A DNA stretch of 64,000 nt from Euptelea pleiosperma (taxonomy: Eukaryota; Streptophyta; Magnoliopsida; Ranunculales; Eupteleaceae), in the NCBI GenBank assembly GCA_035048495.1, contig CM068548.1, positions 14,869,464 through 14,933,463 of the forward strand, in the 5' to 3' direction. Under the pieces are notes generated by a model that ran no database searches, was not told the origin of the DNA, and saw only the letters and a program-made list of their open reading frames with translations. Shown here piece by piece: positions 13,001-23,759 of the stretch (positions are counted from its first letter, which is position 1; every line of letters begins with the position of its first letter). The translations under genes and the position numbers were made by a program.

Positions 13001-14330
13001 GAGTATTTCCCCTACAATAAATGCTGTTGCTTGAGCTGTTTCCTTTCATCTTGCAGGTAGCAAAAATGAGCATACAAACTGGCGTTCCGTCTGAGTATAC
13101 ACGTATGGTCCTACTTCAGACTGACAGAGAGAAGCAAGGTTCTGAATCAGTTGGGATGCAAGAGGTATGCATTTGTCTAAAGTGTGACAAACCATGCTAG
13201 CTGCATTTACTTATAGATTCCAGCCATGTTAGGAGTATCCAACTGAGTTCTTAGTGTTCCTTTGTGAGTAGCAAACTAGTGAAAGGCAATTTTTTGTTGG
13301 GACTTTTGTATCTGTCACCATCTGAACGAAATTGACTCTTGTGACAACTAGTATCCAAATTAAACACCAAACTAACAATCATGCACAAGGTATTGGCAAA
13401 TTTGATCAAGACCTTAAAACTCCACTGAAGACTTGCTTAAATCTTGAATTCTCCAAGATTAAAAATTGATCTCAAATCAGGAATTAAGCTAATAGCTACC
13501 CTTCATAGAAAATGAGAACAGTTTTAGATAATGTGCAGCATTATGTACCCTACTTTCACGCATCCAGTGTCCAATCAATGGCTCTTATTTCCATTCTGAT
13601 CTGTGCAATCAATGGGCAACCTCTTGGTCTAGCCATAAGCCAAAACATCCTGTAAATGGACTTTCAAATGTGGACAATACTTTTGGTCGTCCAAAAGATT
13701 ATTGGGTTGATATGTAACTCAGGATCACCTAATCAGTGTGATTTTCTGACTGACCAACAGTGGTAGAGGCCCCATTGTTTCTTTTTGTCTATCTTTTTCT
13801 TTGTAGTTTCTTTGTCCCAAGATATCTCTCTACCCAAAACACTGGCAGTATGCACTCAAATATTGTGAATTATAGATAATTTTTCATCGATGGTACTCTT
13901 ACTTTTTGGTAAGAATTTTTCATCTATAGTACACTACTCAACATGTTTCCTTCGGATAATTCTTCAAAATCAATGGAAACAGGTTCCCAACAAAATCGAC
14001 CTGCAGAAGCTAGTAGATTCCAACGGCCGCAAGATAATCTTGCTGCAAGGCTTGGGCTTTGGCTTTGGTGACTTGTCTGCCACCGCAGAGAATTTTCCTC
14101 CAGGATTTGGAGATCGAAACTTGGTAGATCCTGCAGCAGACAACTTTGTTATGGCGGCTGCCAACTGTTGTAGCAGGCTAGTAGATTGCTGCTGTTGCAT
14201 GTGCTGCATCCGGGTTTGTTCCCGGATAAATGACCAGTGTGGGATTGTGCTCGCGCAGCTCTGCACTGCCTTATCATGTTTCAGCTGCATTAGCTGTTGT
14301 TCGGATTTGTGCTGTGCCTGTGATTTTTGA
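1019..14330 (+). CDS. VIT/VWA inter-alpha-trypsin-inhibitor heavy-chain-like protein
   Basis: Thirteen exons in continuous phase: 1019-1405, 3214-3366, 3476-3688, 3775-3864, 4054-4170, 5124-5393, 6004-6160, 9573-9650, 10821-10921, 11605-11775, 12337-12411, 13057-13164, 13983-14330 (2268 nt, 755 aa). The first ~320 residues match the VIT-type N-terminus of plant ITIH-like proteins. A von Willebrand factor A domain starts near residue 324: DISGS (331-335) is the DxSxS metal-binding (MIDAS) motif, GGTN and TDG (429-431) complete it, and GIGTFCNHYFLRMLA follows. The last ~50 residues are cysteine-rich, with CCCCMCC. The family is close to Arabidopsis At1g72500/At1g19110 by recall; its biochemical role is not established. 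The exon 2 start at 3214 keeps frame; an alternative acceptor at 3227 would not. Intron 7 (3.4 kb) holds a LINE tail and intron 8 a fold-back repeat. No inactivating change was seen. Confidence 0.9.
2049..2181. mobile_element. Short hAT-type MITE in intron 1 of the ITIH-like gene
   Basis: The 133-bp element has terminal inverted repeats CAAGGTTTAAAATTTCGG and CCGAAATTTAAAACCTTG. It is flanked by gtgaggag (2041-2048) and gcgaggag (2182-2189), an 8-bp target duplication with one mismatch, as expected for hAT transposition. The interior repeats aaatttcgg motifs in both orientations and has no coding capacity. Confidence 0.75.
6582..7440 (-). mobile_element. 5'-truncated LINE tail (reverse-transcriptase zinc-binding region) in intron 7
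   Basis: On the minus strand a 197-residue open frame (7372-6779) shows the C-terminal zinc-binding region typical of plant L1-type LINEs: FSVHSFY, WGSKVPSKVAFFVWCA, CYMCKADGESINHFLLHC, then FAICWGIWKERNRKAFEG. The element ends at 6600-6582 in a poly-A-like tract (poly-T on the plus strand) after the tail tctaccttatcgg. Polymerase motifs are absent, so this is a dead 5'-truncated insertion, antisense to its host gene. A repeat rich in ggaaat motifs adjoins it (7441-7560). Confidence 0.85.
7600..7800. repeat. Degenerate fold-back MITE, one arm
   Basis: One arm resembles the major MITE family (ggcacgctcttggag, gactgtatggatgtttga, ccatccctaggtg, ctggttagtaattta). The partner arm was not found. 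It lies in intron 7 of the ITIH-like gene. The rest of the intron to 9572 is AT-rich repeat without coding signal. Confidence 0.5.
8630..8735. repeat. Small inverted repeat (ggattct family)
   Basis: The segment carries gtggattctaagaatccaac and, ~60 bp later, its near reverse complement gttggattctcataatccac, separated by tgccagctcagcac. Related copies occur at 20985-21665 (interrupted) and near 25800, so this is a dispersed repeat rather than a gene-specific hairpin. Confidence 0.55.
9839..10620. repeat. ~780-bp fold-back repeat in intron 8 of the ITIH-like gene
   Basis: The ends are inverted repeats: tttcttacatccggtggtgg near 9848 and ccaccaccagatgtaagaaa near 10600. Internally a ~190-bp unit (ttagctgtccttgtcatgat, ggttaggaatgt, ggttaatctcc) occurs twice directly and then in inverted form. 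No coding frame or clear target duplication was seen. It is probably a compound non-autonomous DNA element. Confidence 0.6.
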
Positions 14331-14744
14331 GGAAAAAATTTGGCCTGAAGTTTGTCAGATTTTCATATTCTTTATGTATGTATATCGTCTTGCATGTTTC
14401 AATATGACCTCCCATTGTAGATATTAATGTTTCATGCCCGTTTGTGACTCTTTTGGAACAATCACAGCTTGTCACTGATACTAGAGAAAATGTATTGATG
14501 CAAGTGGCTGTATCATGAAGGGCTAGCCATTGCTCAAGGTGGTTCAGTTGGTGTGCCACATTTTGAGCCATTGTCTATAAAGTTTGTTTATACCCCTCCA
14601 AGGCTTAACCTTAATCTTTTATAGCCACAAGTTTGTGTAGAGTCAACCTTTGCAACGGTGCACCCCCGCAGCAAAACCGGTTCATTTTTGCAGGATACGT
14701 ACTCCTAAAAATGCTTTAAACTCAACTGCGGTTACTTTTTAACC

Positions 14745-15027
14745 ATGGGTTTTAAAAAGATTGGTGCGTATATATAAATTATTATTATTCACAAATAACG
14801 GCTGTATATCTGTTATAACGGATTTATCAGCTGCTATTTGTGTGAATTTATAATCGATTCTAAATTTGAAATTCAAAACAAAAAAAATTATTTTAAAATA
14901 ACATAAATAAACATTATCGAAAAAATAGCAGATGATTTTTTTCGTTATAACATAATACTGTTAAATTGGAAATAACCTAATGGGGTCATAGCGTTACCAT
15001 TATAACAGTTATTTTTTAAACCATGTT
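14745..15027. mobile_element. AT-rich hAT-type element
   Basis: The ends are CATGGGTTTTAAAAA and TTTTTTAAACCATG, inverted copies of the termini of the well-defined element at 16753-17046. The interior contains gttataacgg and related motifs. No target duplication was found, so the boundaries are approximate. It lies 0.4 kb past the ITIH-like stop codon. Confidence 0.55.
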
Positions 15028-15419
15028 CTCTCAAGTACCTATAAAGGCCGCAAAAAAAAAAAAGAAAAGAAAAAGATGTGGACCATATGGATAGATAGAG
15101 TAGTAAGGATGTAAATGGGCTAGTTTGGTAAAACCCTAAATTTTTTTATTAATTAATATATCATATATAATATGTAGTATAATTTAGGCCGTAAGCAATT
15201 TTACTTAACTATTAAGTATATGGGCCCAACTTTAGGCCCAAGCCCTTTCAACAAGTTATCGTGAGATATTTTACTTTGTTAAAGAAAACTATAATCCCAC
15301 CACTATCATACAAGCCATGTCATTCCCCCATTTTTAATTTTCAAATTAAAACACATTCACTTTTTCATCAATTCTTTTTTGGGATGGTTCATTTGTTGAA
15401 TCTCATTGGGATTTAGATC

Positions 15420-16015
15420 TCAAGAGACATCTCTTTGGATGAGAAAGTGACTAGCTTGGGATTCTGATGGAATAGTTGAAACATTAAACAATCATTAGCA
15501 CCGAGGAGGATTCCTTCAAAAACGAAATCTAATCAAAGAGATACGTTTCCCTTCCTCATACAACTTGACCCAAAAATAAACCAAAGCTTTAATTTCTAAT
15601 AGAAGCTGCTCGAAATTAAGGCTTTCTTCTCAAACACCCTGTTATTCCTCTCCCGTCAATGGAGTAAAGCCCACATCCTTCTCCCAGGACTACCGACTAC
15701 CTAAAGACTTTCCCTTCAATGCAAAAATAACTCCTTAATAGACTTAAGATCCAGCCAAGACACCCAAAACTCCCTAAGAAATCATGTCCAAATGAGTCAA
15801 ACACATTTGCATTGTAAAAACAAATAGTCTACTGGTTTCTTACTGTGCAAGAAAGAGGGCAATGATCAATAACTCTAACTCCTATTTTCCAAAAAAAGTC
15901 CATAGTCTGAAGTCTACCCAAAACCACAAATCAAGCTAGAAACAACACTTTGGATGAGGCTCTACTACCCCAAAGGCCCAAACTCTAGTTTTGAGAAGTA
16001 CCCTTCGAGCAATAA
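15420..16015 (-). mobile_element. LINE 3' remnant (zinc-binding region), minus strand
   Basis: Read on the minus strand, broken frames give the LINE C-terminal pattern PSFLHSKKPVDYLFLQCK followed by RERNNRVFEKKALI. It resembles the plus-strand copy at 18370-19200 (HSGESVDHLFLQCK; ERNNRAFESK). Several stops and frameshifts make it a non-functional fragment. Confidence 0.7.
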
Positions 16016-16248
16016 TTTTTAATTTATTTGTAAGACATTTTGCATTTGCAGATAAAAAGGACTTGTAAATGGTATAAAAAGATTTTAAAATGTTAAAAAG
16101 TCTATTGCTTCAAAATCGTCAGTGTTAATTATCCAGTGCTTGCTTTTTCCCATCCATGGTATAAAAGAATATTGTAATCGATAACTATCCTACTTTAAAG
16201 CCAAAACGCGGGTTGGGGCACACTCTTCACTAGATGCTCACCTACGCA

Positions 16249-16600
16249 GAGTAGAACTTTGATGACAGACAACTGTATGGGCCACGTGGAACACATTAGA
16301 GATTACTGACCATATGGATGTTTAGCCCATTCCTAGGTAGACGTACATACCAAAAATCAGCCTGATTAGTAATGTATAACATTTGGATCTGACTACCCCA
16401 AATAATTAATGCTCGAAATCCACGGTTAAAAATAAACCACGGAAAAGATTATATTCCATGGAAAGAAATTATTAATTAGGTTGAATTTTGTTACGAAGTC
16501 CATCTAGGGATGGGCCAAACATCCATGTGGTCAGCTGTCTCTAAAAGTATGCCACGTAGCTCACTGTGGTCCGCCATCAATATTGACGAGACCCCTACAA
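16249..16600. repeat. Fold-back MITE
   Basis: It starts with GAGTAGAACTTTGATGACAG. The left arm has gggccacgtggaaca, gaccatatggatgttta and aaaaatcagcctgattagta. The right arm repeats these in inverse order (gatgggccaaacatccatgtg, tatgccacgtagctca). The right terminus is eroded, so the end is approximate. Confidence 0.7.
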
Positions 16601-16752
16601 TCATTCACGTGCAATGCATGTGCCGCCCCCTAGTATATTTATAACTAGATTTGTAAATAGGTCGGGGCCTAGTTATGATAGTTTTAGCTTATGAGGGTTA
16701 TATTTTAAATCAACGGGTCTTAGGGTCCTAATTCAAATCTTTATGTTCCAAT

Positions 16753-17046
16753 CAAGGTTTAAAAGGGGCCGTTATAACGGTATAACGACTGGGGCGCTAC
16801 CATTTTCCGTTATAATAGATTGTAACGCACAGGGACAAAAACGAAAAAAATGAGAAAATAACCGATATTTTTTAAACAAATTATTTTCAGAAAATAACGG
16901 TCATTATTTTCATTATAATAGAAAAATAAAGGAAAATAATGACCATTATAATGAAAATAATGGCTTTTATATTTTTGAGCCTTAAAACGGTACATAATGT
17001 AACGGGGAGGTCCGAATCTGTTATAACGGCCATTTTTTAAACCATG
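16753..17046. mobile_element. hAT-type MITE with exact 8-bp target duplication
   Basis: The 294-bp element is bounded by gttccaat on both sides (16745-16752 and 17047-17054), an exact 8-bp target duplication. Termini are CAAGGTTTAAAAGGGGCC and GGCCATTTTTTAAACCATG. The subterminal regions hold the palindromic motif ggccgttataacggt and its inverse. No transposase is present. It is the reference copy for the TAACGG-rich family seen at 19490-20300, 29765-30010, 33500-33660 and 41790-41990. Confidence 0.88.
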
Positions 17047-17598
17047 GTTCCAATGACGTGGCATACCCCTAGTGTACTTAAAGGTAAAACACTAGTTTAT
17101 ATATTAAATTATATTAAATAAAGGGGTGTTTAGGGACTTAATTAAAATCTTTAAGTACGGATGACGTCATCCGTAAAACACTTGTTTATAAGTTACTTAG
17201 GAACTAATGAAAGGTGGGCTAGTCAAACCCTAAAAAAAAAAAGATGAGGGTGCAAAAGATTTTCGTGGAGCAAAGAAGTTCACATCTTCCATGACTTGGA
17301 CTTAGTTTTTTTTTTTTCTTGGCAAGGTGGAAAATCTTTCCATTTTAGGAAAGTATCGACCACTGGTCCAAGATACATAGCTTTGAGTGTTGGACCCAAC
17401 CCTAGATGCGGGTTGTAGTAGTTGTAGTTGTTGAAGACGAATCACATGGTGTTTCGTTTGCTAAAATTTATGTGATCTTGGTTGAAGCGCCCATTCTTAG
17501 CTCCATTGTTGCTTTACTCCACTTTTTTCCCTCTTGACCACCTTGCATGCATCTCGAAGAACTTGGGATGGGAACTTCTAGACATGGTAGTGAGTGAG

Positions 17599-17776
17599 GA
17601 GTAAAACTTCTATCACAAGAAATTGTAAATCACACAATCACAAGCCAATGAGTTCTCGGCACGTACACAAGTGCTTTGCAACGTACCCATGTGCTTTTGC
17701 TTTTAGGTGTATGTGCCGAGAACTCATTGGCTGCGATTGTGTGATTTGCAATCCGGTTGTGACAGAAGTTTTACTT
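17599..17776. mobile_element. Mutator-like fold-back MITE with exact 9-bp target duplication
   Basis: The 178-bp element is a near-perfect hairpin. It begins GAGTAAAACTTCTATCACAA and ends TTGTGACAGAAGTTTTACTT, with central arms sharing caatgagttctcggcac. The 9-bp sequence gtgagtgag flanks both sides (17590-17598 and 17777-17785). Long terminal inverted repeats with a 9-bp duplication are the Mutator-superfamily signature. The interior is unrelated to the common fold-back family, although the termini match. Confidence 0.85.
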
Positions 17777-17899
17777 GTGAGTGAGAGTGTGAGATTTGCT
17801 TTGGAGAATTCTAGCTGACCACATGGGGAACCTAGATATTTTTTCTTGCTTTCAGAGGATACCCATCTATGAGTAATGAGTGATTATTACAAAAAATCT

Positions 17900-18240
17900 A
17901 TGAGTAAGGAGTTTTACCATGAAAGCTAGAAAATCGTAAACCCTGGTTCTGGTTCTACATTTTTGGGAACCGACTAAATAAGTACCGGAACCGAATCGAT
18001 AATAATAGTTCTGGTTCTGGGTAGTTTAATATTGGAACCAAATCGATAGGAACTAGAGTCGATATATAAATACAGAGTTAAAATTGTCATATTATCAATA
18101 TTGGAACTGAAGTACCCGAAATTGGAACCAGAATCAATCCGTAGCGATAGTCGGATATGTCCAGATATAGCATTTTGAGAACCAGAACCGATAAGAACTG
18201 ACAGTTTTTTATTTATTATAAGTGTATACTGTTATTAATA
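17900..18240. repeat. Dispersed repeat rich in ggaacc/ggttct motifs
   Basis: The stretch repeats ggttctggttct, ggaaccgaatcg, attggaaccagaatc and similar motifs in both orientations. This is typical of a palindromic hAT-type MITE, but clean ends were not identified. No coding frame is present. Confidence 0.4.
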
Positions 18241-18369
18241 GCAAAATAATAAACTACAAAGGGCCTAAGAGGTTGAGATTACCCACCAAAGGGTCTTAAG
18301 TCAGAGTTTCATGAAAATTTTCTAATTTAAGACAAGAAGGTTGTTACCGTTAACGAGATGCAGGTTGCA

Positions 18370-19200
18370 ATTAAAAGACATCCGGAATGGGAGTTCAGCT
18401 TCCGTCGTCAGCCCGCGGGTGTTAGATCTTCTTACACAGGTGGGAGTATCTCCTTTTCTCCAGGAATGATGCTAGGTGGTGGACCTCTCATAGTAAAGGC
18501 AAATTCTCAAATCAATCTTATTATAGAGCATTGAAAGGGTATAGAAAGGCTGAAGAGTTCTCTATAGCTAGAGTATGGGGTAATAGGGCCCCAGCAAAAA
18601 TGCGTTCTCTAACTTGGTGTGCAGTTCGAGGAAGACTTCAGACAATAGATTTTCTTTGAAAAGAGGGGTGAGAATAAAAAATCATTGCCCTCCTTGCTTG
18701 CATAGTGGTGAATCAGTGGATCACTTATTTTTACAGTGCAAATAGGCATGGATTATATGGACATGTTTGATCAAGGAGTTTGGTGCTTCTTGGATAGCTC
18801 CATAATCTTTAAAGGAGCTATTTTTTTTACGGGAGGGGAAATCTCTAAGCAGCCTTGGGAGAAATATGTGGGGCTTAACTCGCTTTGGGGATTGGGGAAG
18901 GAGAGGAATAACAGGGCGTTTGAAAGTAAAAATTTGTTATTGGAGCAGCTTTTACTAGAGATTAAAGCCCTAGTATATTTTTGGGTTAAGTTGTACAAGT
19001 AAGAGAAAGGTATTTCTTCCGAAGATATCGCATTCAGATGGAGAGAGTTGATTAGTAGAGATAAGGATTAAAGGTGGGGGTTAGGTGGAGGGTACGTAAC
19101 CTAATTTTTTTCCTTGTCGTTGTTTTAGATGTATTTCCTTTTGGCTTCTTGGTTGGCTTCCTTAGCCACTAAGGGTTGATATTAAATTTTTTCTCTACAA
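18370..19200 (+). mobile_element. LINE 3' remnant (zinc-binding region), plus strand
   Basis: Broken plus-strand frames read GNRAPAKMRSLTWCAVRGRLQT, then CPPCLHSGESVDHLFLQCK and GRRGITGRLKV / KERNNRAFESK, the conserved C-terminal region of plant LINE reverse transcriptases. Multiple stops and frame changes show it is dead. No polymerase core is present. Confidence 0.75.
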
Positions 19201-19489
19201 CAAATCATATCCCATCAAAACACAAAATCCTCGAAGAACAATCCACGTCACTCTTTAAATCCAAGGTTTAGGTTTAATACTAAGCTTTATTTTTTTAACG
19301 CATACTGGATATTATATTGGTGGAATTTTTTTTGTCGATTTTTTATTTGGTGATTGTTTTATCGAAATTACAACATCTCTTTTAGCTAAATTATTATTAA
19401 AAAAAATGAATTGTGCCTTAATCTCTTTATTATTAATTAAAAAACAAAAAAAATTACTTTTTTTTTATAAAAGAATTCTTTATTATTTA

Positions 19490-20300
19490 AAATGTTAAGG
19501 GACTGTTATATATAGCAGCATAATGGTTAGCTAACATTACCATTAATAAATTTTATTAATCATTATGCTGTTATAAATTATAATAATTGGCCAAATAAGT
19601 GTCAAAATTTCATATTCTTTTTTTTTAATTCATTTTTCACCAAAACGGTTAAAATCGTTATAATGCCTTTTTTATTTTCATCACAAGGAGTGTTAATACA
19701 TATAATGTTAAAATAAATATCATATAGCTCAACGGGCCGGAGTGTTACAGTTATAACAGCATTTTTATCTATTGTTTGTTATAACAAGGTTTTAACTTTG
19801 ACCTATTATTATGATTGCATGGTCCTGGCCCTCCTAATTAGGTCATGTTTGGATTAAAAATATAGATATTGGATGCTTTAAACCATGGTTTTAAAAACGG
19901 CCATTTAAATGGTAACGCCCCAATCCCGTTTCCGTTAAAACTGTTTAAACACGTTTTAACGGTTTTGAAAAAAATGGTCATTTTTTTTTTTGTTTTAACG
20001 GCCGTTAAAATCATTTAAATAGCTGTTTAATTCTGAAAATTTTGTGAAAAAAAACGGCCGTAAAATCCGTTTAATTCCGTTAAAATCCATTTAATTTCTG
20101 TTAAAATCCGTTAAATTCTTTTTTTTTTTTTTTTTAGTTTTCAAATTTCAAAATTTGAATTTCAGCGCCATTTTTCCCGTTTTTTTTTCTGTTAAAATCC
20201 ATTTTTTCCATTTTTGCCCCTGGACGTTTCAATCCATTTTAACGGCCGTTTAAATGGTAACACCCCCAGTCCGTTTAACCGTTAAAACGGTCTCCTTTAA
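19490..20300. repeat. Two TAACGG-family hAT-type elements
   Basis: The first block (about 19490-19800) alternates gttataacagcat-like and AT-rich sequence. The second (about 19884-20300) begins CATGGTTTTAAAAACGGCC and contains many copies of gttaaaatccgttt and aacggccgtt. Its right part includes cccccagtccgtttaaccg, as in the copy at 29765-30010. Termini on the right are eroded. Confidence 0.5.
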
Positions 20301-20469
20301 ACGATTTATCTCCTTGGTGGAAATCATGGAATGGTCAATGGTGAGTCCCAAGCCCCTTGCTAGTCTGCCAACGTGCAACACGGGCGCCAAAAACTTGGCG
20401 GGAACAAACTGGAAACTATCAAAACCGATAAAAGCTTGGCACTCCATTGTTGGATTACAGCTTTGATAC

Positions 20470-20640
20470 ACCACCTCCAAAAAAGCGATCTGGCACACTG
20501 TTTGCGCTCACTGATCCATGAATGCTTAGCTCACCTCTTAGTGGAGCTACACACCAAAAATCAGCTTCATTGGTGGCTTCTAGCCATGGGGATTGAGCAT
20601 TTTCTCATCATGGGCACTGGATTTATATCCATGGGGATTT
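20470..20640. repeat. Diverged fold-back MITE arm
   Basis: It carries ctggcacactg, ctcactgatccatgaatgct, cttagtggagctac, caccaaaaatcagcttcatt and ttctagccatgg, a diverged version of the left arm of the major family. A second such diverged arm lies at 34205-34320. Confidence 0.5.
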
Positions 20641-20984
20641 CATAAAAATACCAATCTAACGTAGTAGTTGGTATCTGTCTGTAGTTTGTAGGCACATGTT
20701 TGCAATGACAAACATTTGTTGGGAAAATATTCTTTTGGTTGGAGAGGGGGAGGGCTGTTGGAGGGAGATCAAGGGGGATGAGAGAGTCATTTGCCTATTA
20801 CTTGGAGCCAAACGTTAGACCACATTTTGATTGGGTGTAATGCAAATATTTGTTAGATGTTGCACGTGCCACCTACCAAATGCAAATGCCGCAAACGTTT
20901 GTATGCAAACATTTGCAGTGCTAACAAGCAATGCCGTAGTGTTAAGGAACAGGTTCCGCGGATATAAATTTTCACCGAAGCTCT

Positions 20985-21665
20985 CGGGCGTGGATTCCAA
21001 GAATCAAACTAAAGTAGTAGAAGCATGGAGTTAATAAAGAAAGTTAACCAGGGATACGAACAATGTCTTCAACCGAAGAAAAACCTAAATCCACAAAGAG
21101 AAACGTAATAAAATGCTTAAACAATAATAAACTTCATTGATCATTTTGTCCAACTACAACCCAGCTTAAATAAGATAAATCATTAAAGAAAATAGTAACT
21201 TATTAGAAGTTTAAAACCGTGAAACTAAGAAAAATTACAAAAAAAAAAAAATTATTAAGACTAGAAATAAATAATAGTAAGTCCTAGAAACATGTCAGAA
21301 TCGACAAAGAATGATTCTGATTTCTACAACTTAAAGTTATTGCTAAAATAAATTAAACTCTACTAAAATAATAAAATTACAGTTTTGACCCACTAAACAA
21401 TGAAATTTGATCAAAATCAAGCATACGTCATGAGCGAAGCTGATGAATATTGAAGATCCCATATCGTTTTCTTTCAAAAAATCCAACCTCACCTAAACAA
21501 TTTCATTAATATCAGTTACATTATTTTTAGTGCACCTTTAGCATTAATGCCCGTTGCATCCTTTTTAGCATCATACGTGTTATACATCACCAACGGTAGT
21601 TTTGCTTTGCAAAAGTGAATGCCAGCTCAGCACTGTCAACCACCATTGGATTCATGAGATCCACA
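20985..21665. repeat. ggattct-family repeat split by a ~590-bp insertion
   Basis: Compared with the uninterrupted copy at 8630-8735, the left part (gtggattccaagaatc) ends near 21005. The right part resumes near 21590 with caacggtagttttgctttgc and tgccagctcagcac. The sequence between is AT-rich and looks like a degenerate antisense LTR (aacttcattgatcattttgt, acaacccagcttaaataaga), but TG/CA ends and a 5-bp duplication could not be confirmed. Confidence 0.4.
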
Positions 21666-21699
21666 AAGGATTAAATCCAGAATTTTGTCAAAATGGGCC

Positions 21700-22700
21700 C
21701 ATCCAAGAGTTGCAACTGTCCAAATCGATTAATCCATCTCTTACATCCTAACATGAGATAATGGTCATTAATACCTGCATATCTTGTGTGTTGGTCATAC
21801 AAAATATTGCCATTTGTCATATTCTTTGGGCCAACTTATTACCCCTAAAATGTTGGGCCACTTTTAAGTAGTGGGCCAAACATTATATTATCATGGTTTA
21901 GCTAAAATATAAAATAATCACGCTTAAATAATCCAAGGAAGAGATATGACCACGTAGAAAAACCATTTTGAGCTTGGCAAGTCAACAGAAAACTATCAAA
22001 ATTAAGTTAATTAATCAACGTGATGATTTTCGTCCTATAGCAATATAGACCAGTAGGGAGTTGGGAACTTGGGAAGAGAGCTAGCATCAAAGGAAGTCAA
22101 CCCGACCCCTTCGACACACGTGTTGGATCCGACACCAAGAGATGCACCATCACCACATCATTGTCGTGACACATGGATCCATTCATCTTCTACCCACGTG
22201 GGTTGATCAAGTGCCATTGGTATTCCCCCACTTGTGGTTACATGGAAAGGACCCATGTGATTGGACAATCTCACGTGCTTGGCTGTGTTCAATGGGCCCT
22301 GATGAGTAGGGATGCAGAAAGTGTTTGCTTTTCACTAGGTGCATCGATAGTCGCTAAATACTTTGGTGAGTCGAGAGAGATTAGGGTAAGACATGAACTT
22401 CTGGTTTAAAAAATAAAATAAAATAAAAGGCATGACATTCAGGGATTTGAAGGAAAGATATTAAAGAATATGAAAGGGGAGGAGACAAAGGTGGTGGGTT
22501 AGGTTTAGGGGGTGATAAGGGCGTGGGTTTCGAAGCCATGAGCCGTCGCTCTATCAAAAGGGAGGGTTTTCGTTTAGTGCCCTGGTGTTCAGGGACTGAC
22601 CTTCGAGCACATAGGATTCGGCCTGCCCGATTTGTTCTTGTCCACCTGCCCGTGGGCAGGACGGGCGATCCGCGGTGGATAGTCCTCGGCGAGCAGGTAT
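21700..22700. other. Intergenic, no gene recognised
   Basis: Open frames occur (22173-22409 plus strand, 22381-22737 minus strand) but show no recognisable domain and no splice-consistent extension. The part 22500-22700 is more GC-rich than its surroundings. I see no RNA gene. Confidence 0.5.
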
Positions 22701-22710
22701 TTGTACTTGT

Positions 22711-23743
22711 GGATATTTTAGTACAACCTCCCTGCAATTTGATAGTAATTAGTAATACCTCCTTATACTTTCAAATTTTATGATTACCCCCTTAACCTAG
22801 TTTAACAGTGGTTGACTTCAGTTAAAAAGGTCTTGAATCACACGTCCTTAGCATTGTACTTGCAATATTATGGTCTTTTTGCATTTCCGATCCTCATCTT
22901 GATTCTCCAAGCCAAAGTGAAGAGAAAAGCTCTCAAATTCGTCTTCATTAAGGTCGCGTGTTAACCTCCTTGTTATTTTTAGGAGTTATCAGTACCCTTC
23001 TTATGTTCCTAAATGTAAACCTATGGGTAGTTTTGTCAATTGAAAAAACCCTTAAAGGGCCTTTGTTTGAAAATTCCACTTCAAGCATGGTTCAAAGTCT
23101 CGGCCGATCAGATCCAAACCAAGCTTTGTCTCACCTTGAGATCACTGTTTTACAAACATCAATATGGTCAGTTGTCTCTAAGAGTGCTCCTCGTGACATA
23201 TACTATGGTCCCTCATCATCACGTTGGCGTGGTGGACAACCCTTGTGTGAAGGGGAGTACCCCAACCTAGGTTTTGACTTTAAAATCATCATTGACGAAG
23301 GACATTGGAGTGCTGGTGTGAAGGGGCTTATCCCAACCCACGTTTTGGCTTTAAAATAGAGAGGCATGGTTTTGCCTTTAAAGTGATATGCATTTAATTG
23401 AAACCCTACGTGTACATCAACACCGGTTCTTGCTTTATAATAGTATAGATAAAGGATAAAAGTTACAATTTTACTAAATCTTTTGAGTAATTTGAAGAAG
23501 CAAATAGAGATAACACAATTTTGTTAAAGCTCTATTCGGTAAAAAGGTCTGATTGTTACCTAAATATGGCAAAAAGGATGAGGATGTGTTGGAGATTCTC
23601 CTACAGGCGCACGATGCATGCCACGTTAAAACGTTAGTCAAATAATGGTTAAACTAAGTCAAGGGACTAATCCTAAGTTTGAAAGTATAAGGAGGGTATT
23701 ACTAATTACTTTCAAATTCAAGGGGGTGTTACTAAAATTACCC
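22711..23743. mobile_element. ~1.03-kb element with long terminal inverted repeats
   Basis: The left arm (about 22711-22835) includes attttagtacaacctccctg and agtaattagtaatacctcc. The right arm (about 23620-23743) contains the reverse complements ggagggtattactaattact and agggggtgttactaaaatta. The interior has no transposase frame; it carries a fragment of the fold-back MITE near 23155-23240 and two gttttga/gctttaaaat-type direct repeats. Long arms suggest a Mutator-like non-autonomous element, but a target duplication was not found. Confidence 0.6.
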
Positions 23744-23759
23744 TTTTTTTCTTAAAGAA

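Noticed and set aside
13970..14290. 106-codon minus-strand frame over the last exon of the ITIH-like gene
   Set aside because: It is the antisense shadow of the Cys-rich coding exon.
22381..22783. GC-rich patch with open frames on both strands, considered as organelle-derived DNA
   Set aside because: I could not recognise any mitochondrial or plastid gene in it, so the origin stays open; a search against organelle genomes would settle it.
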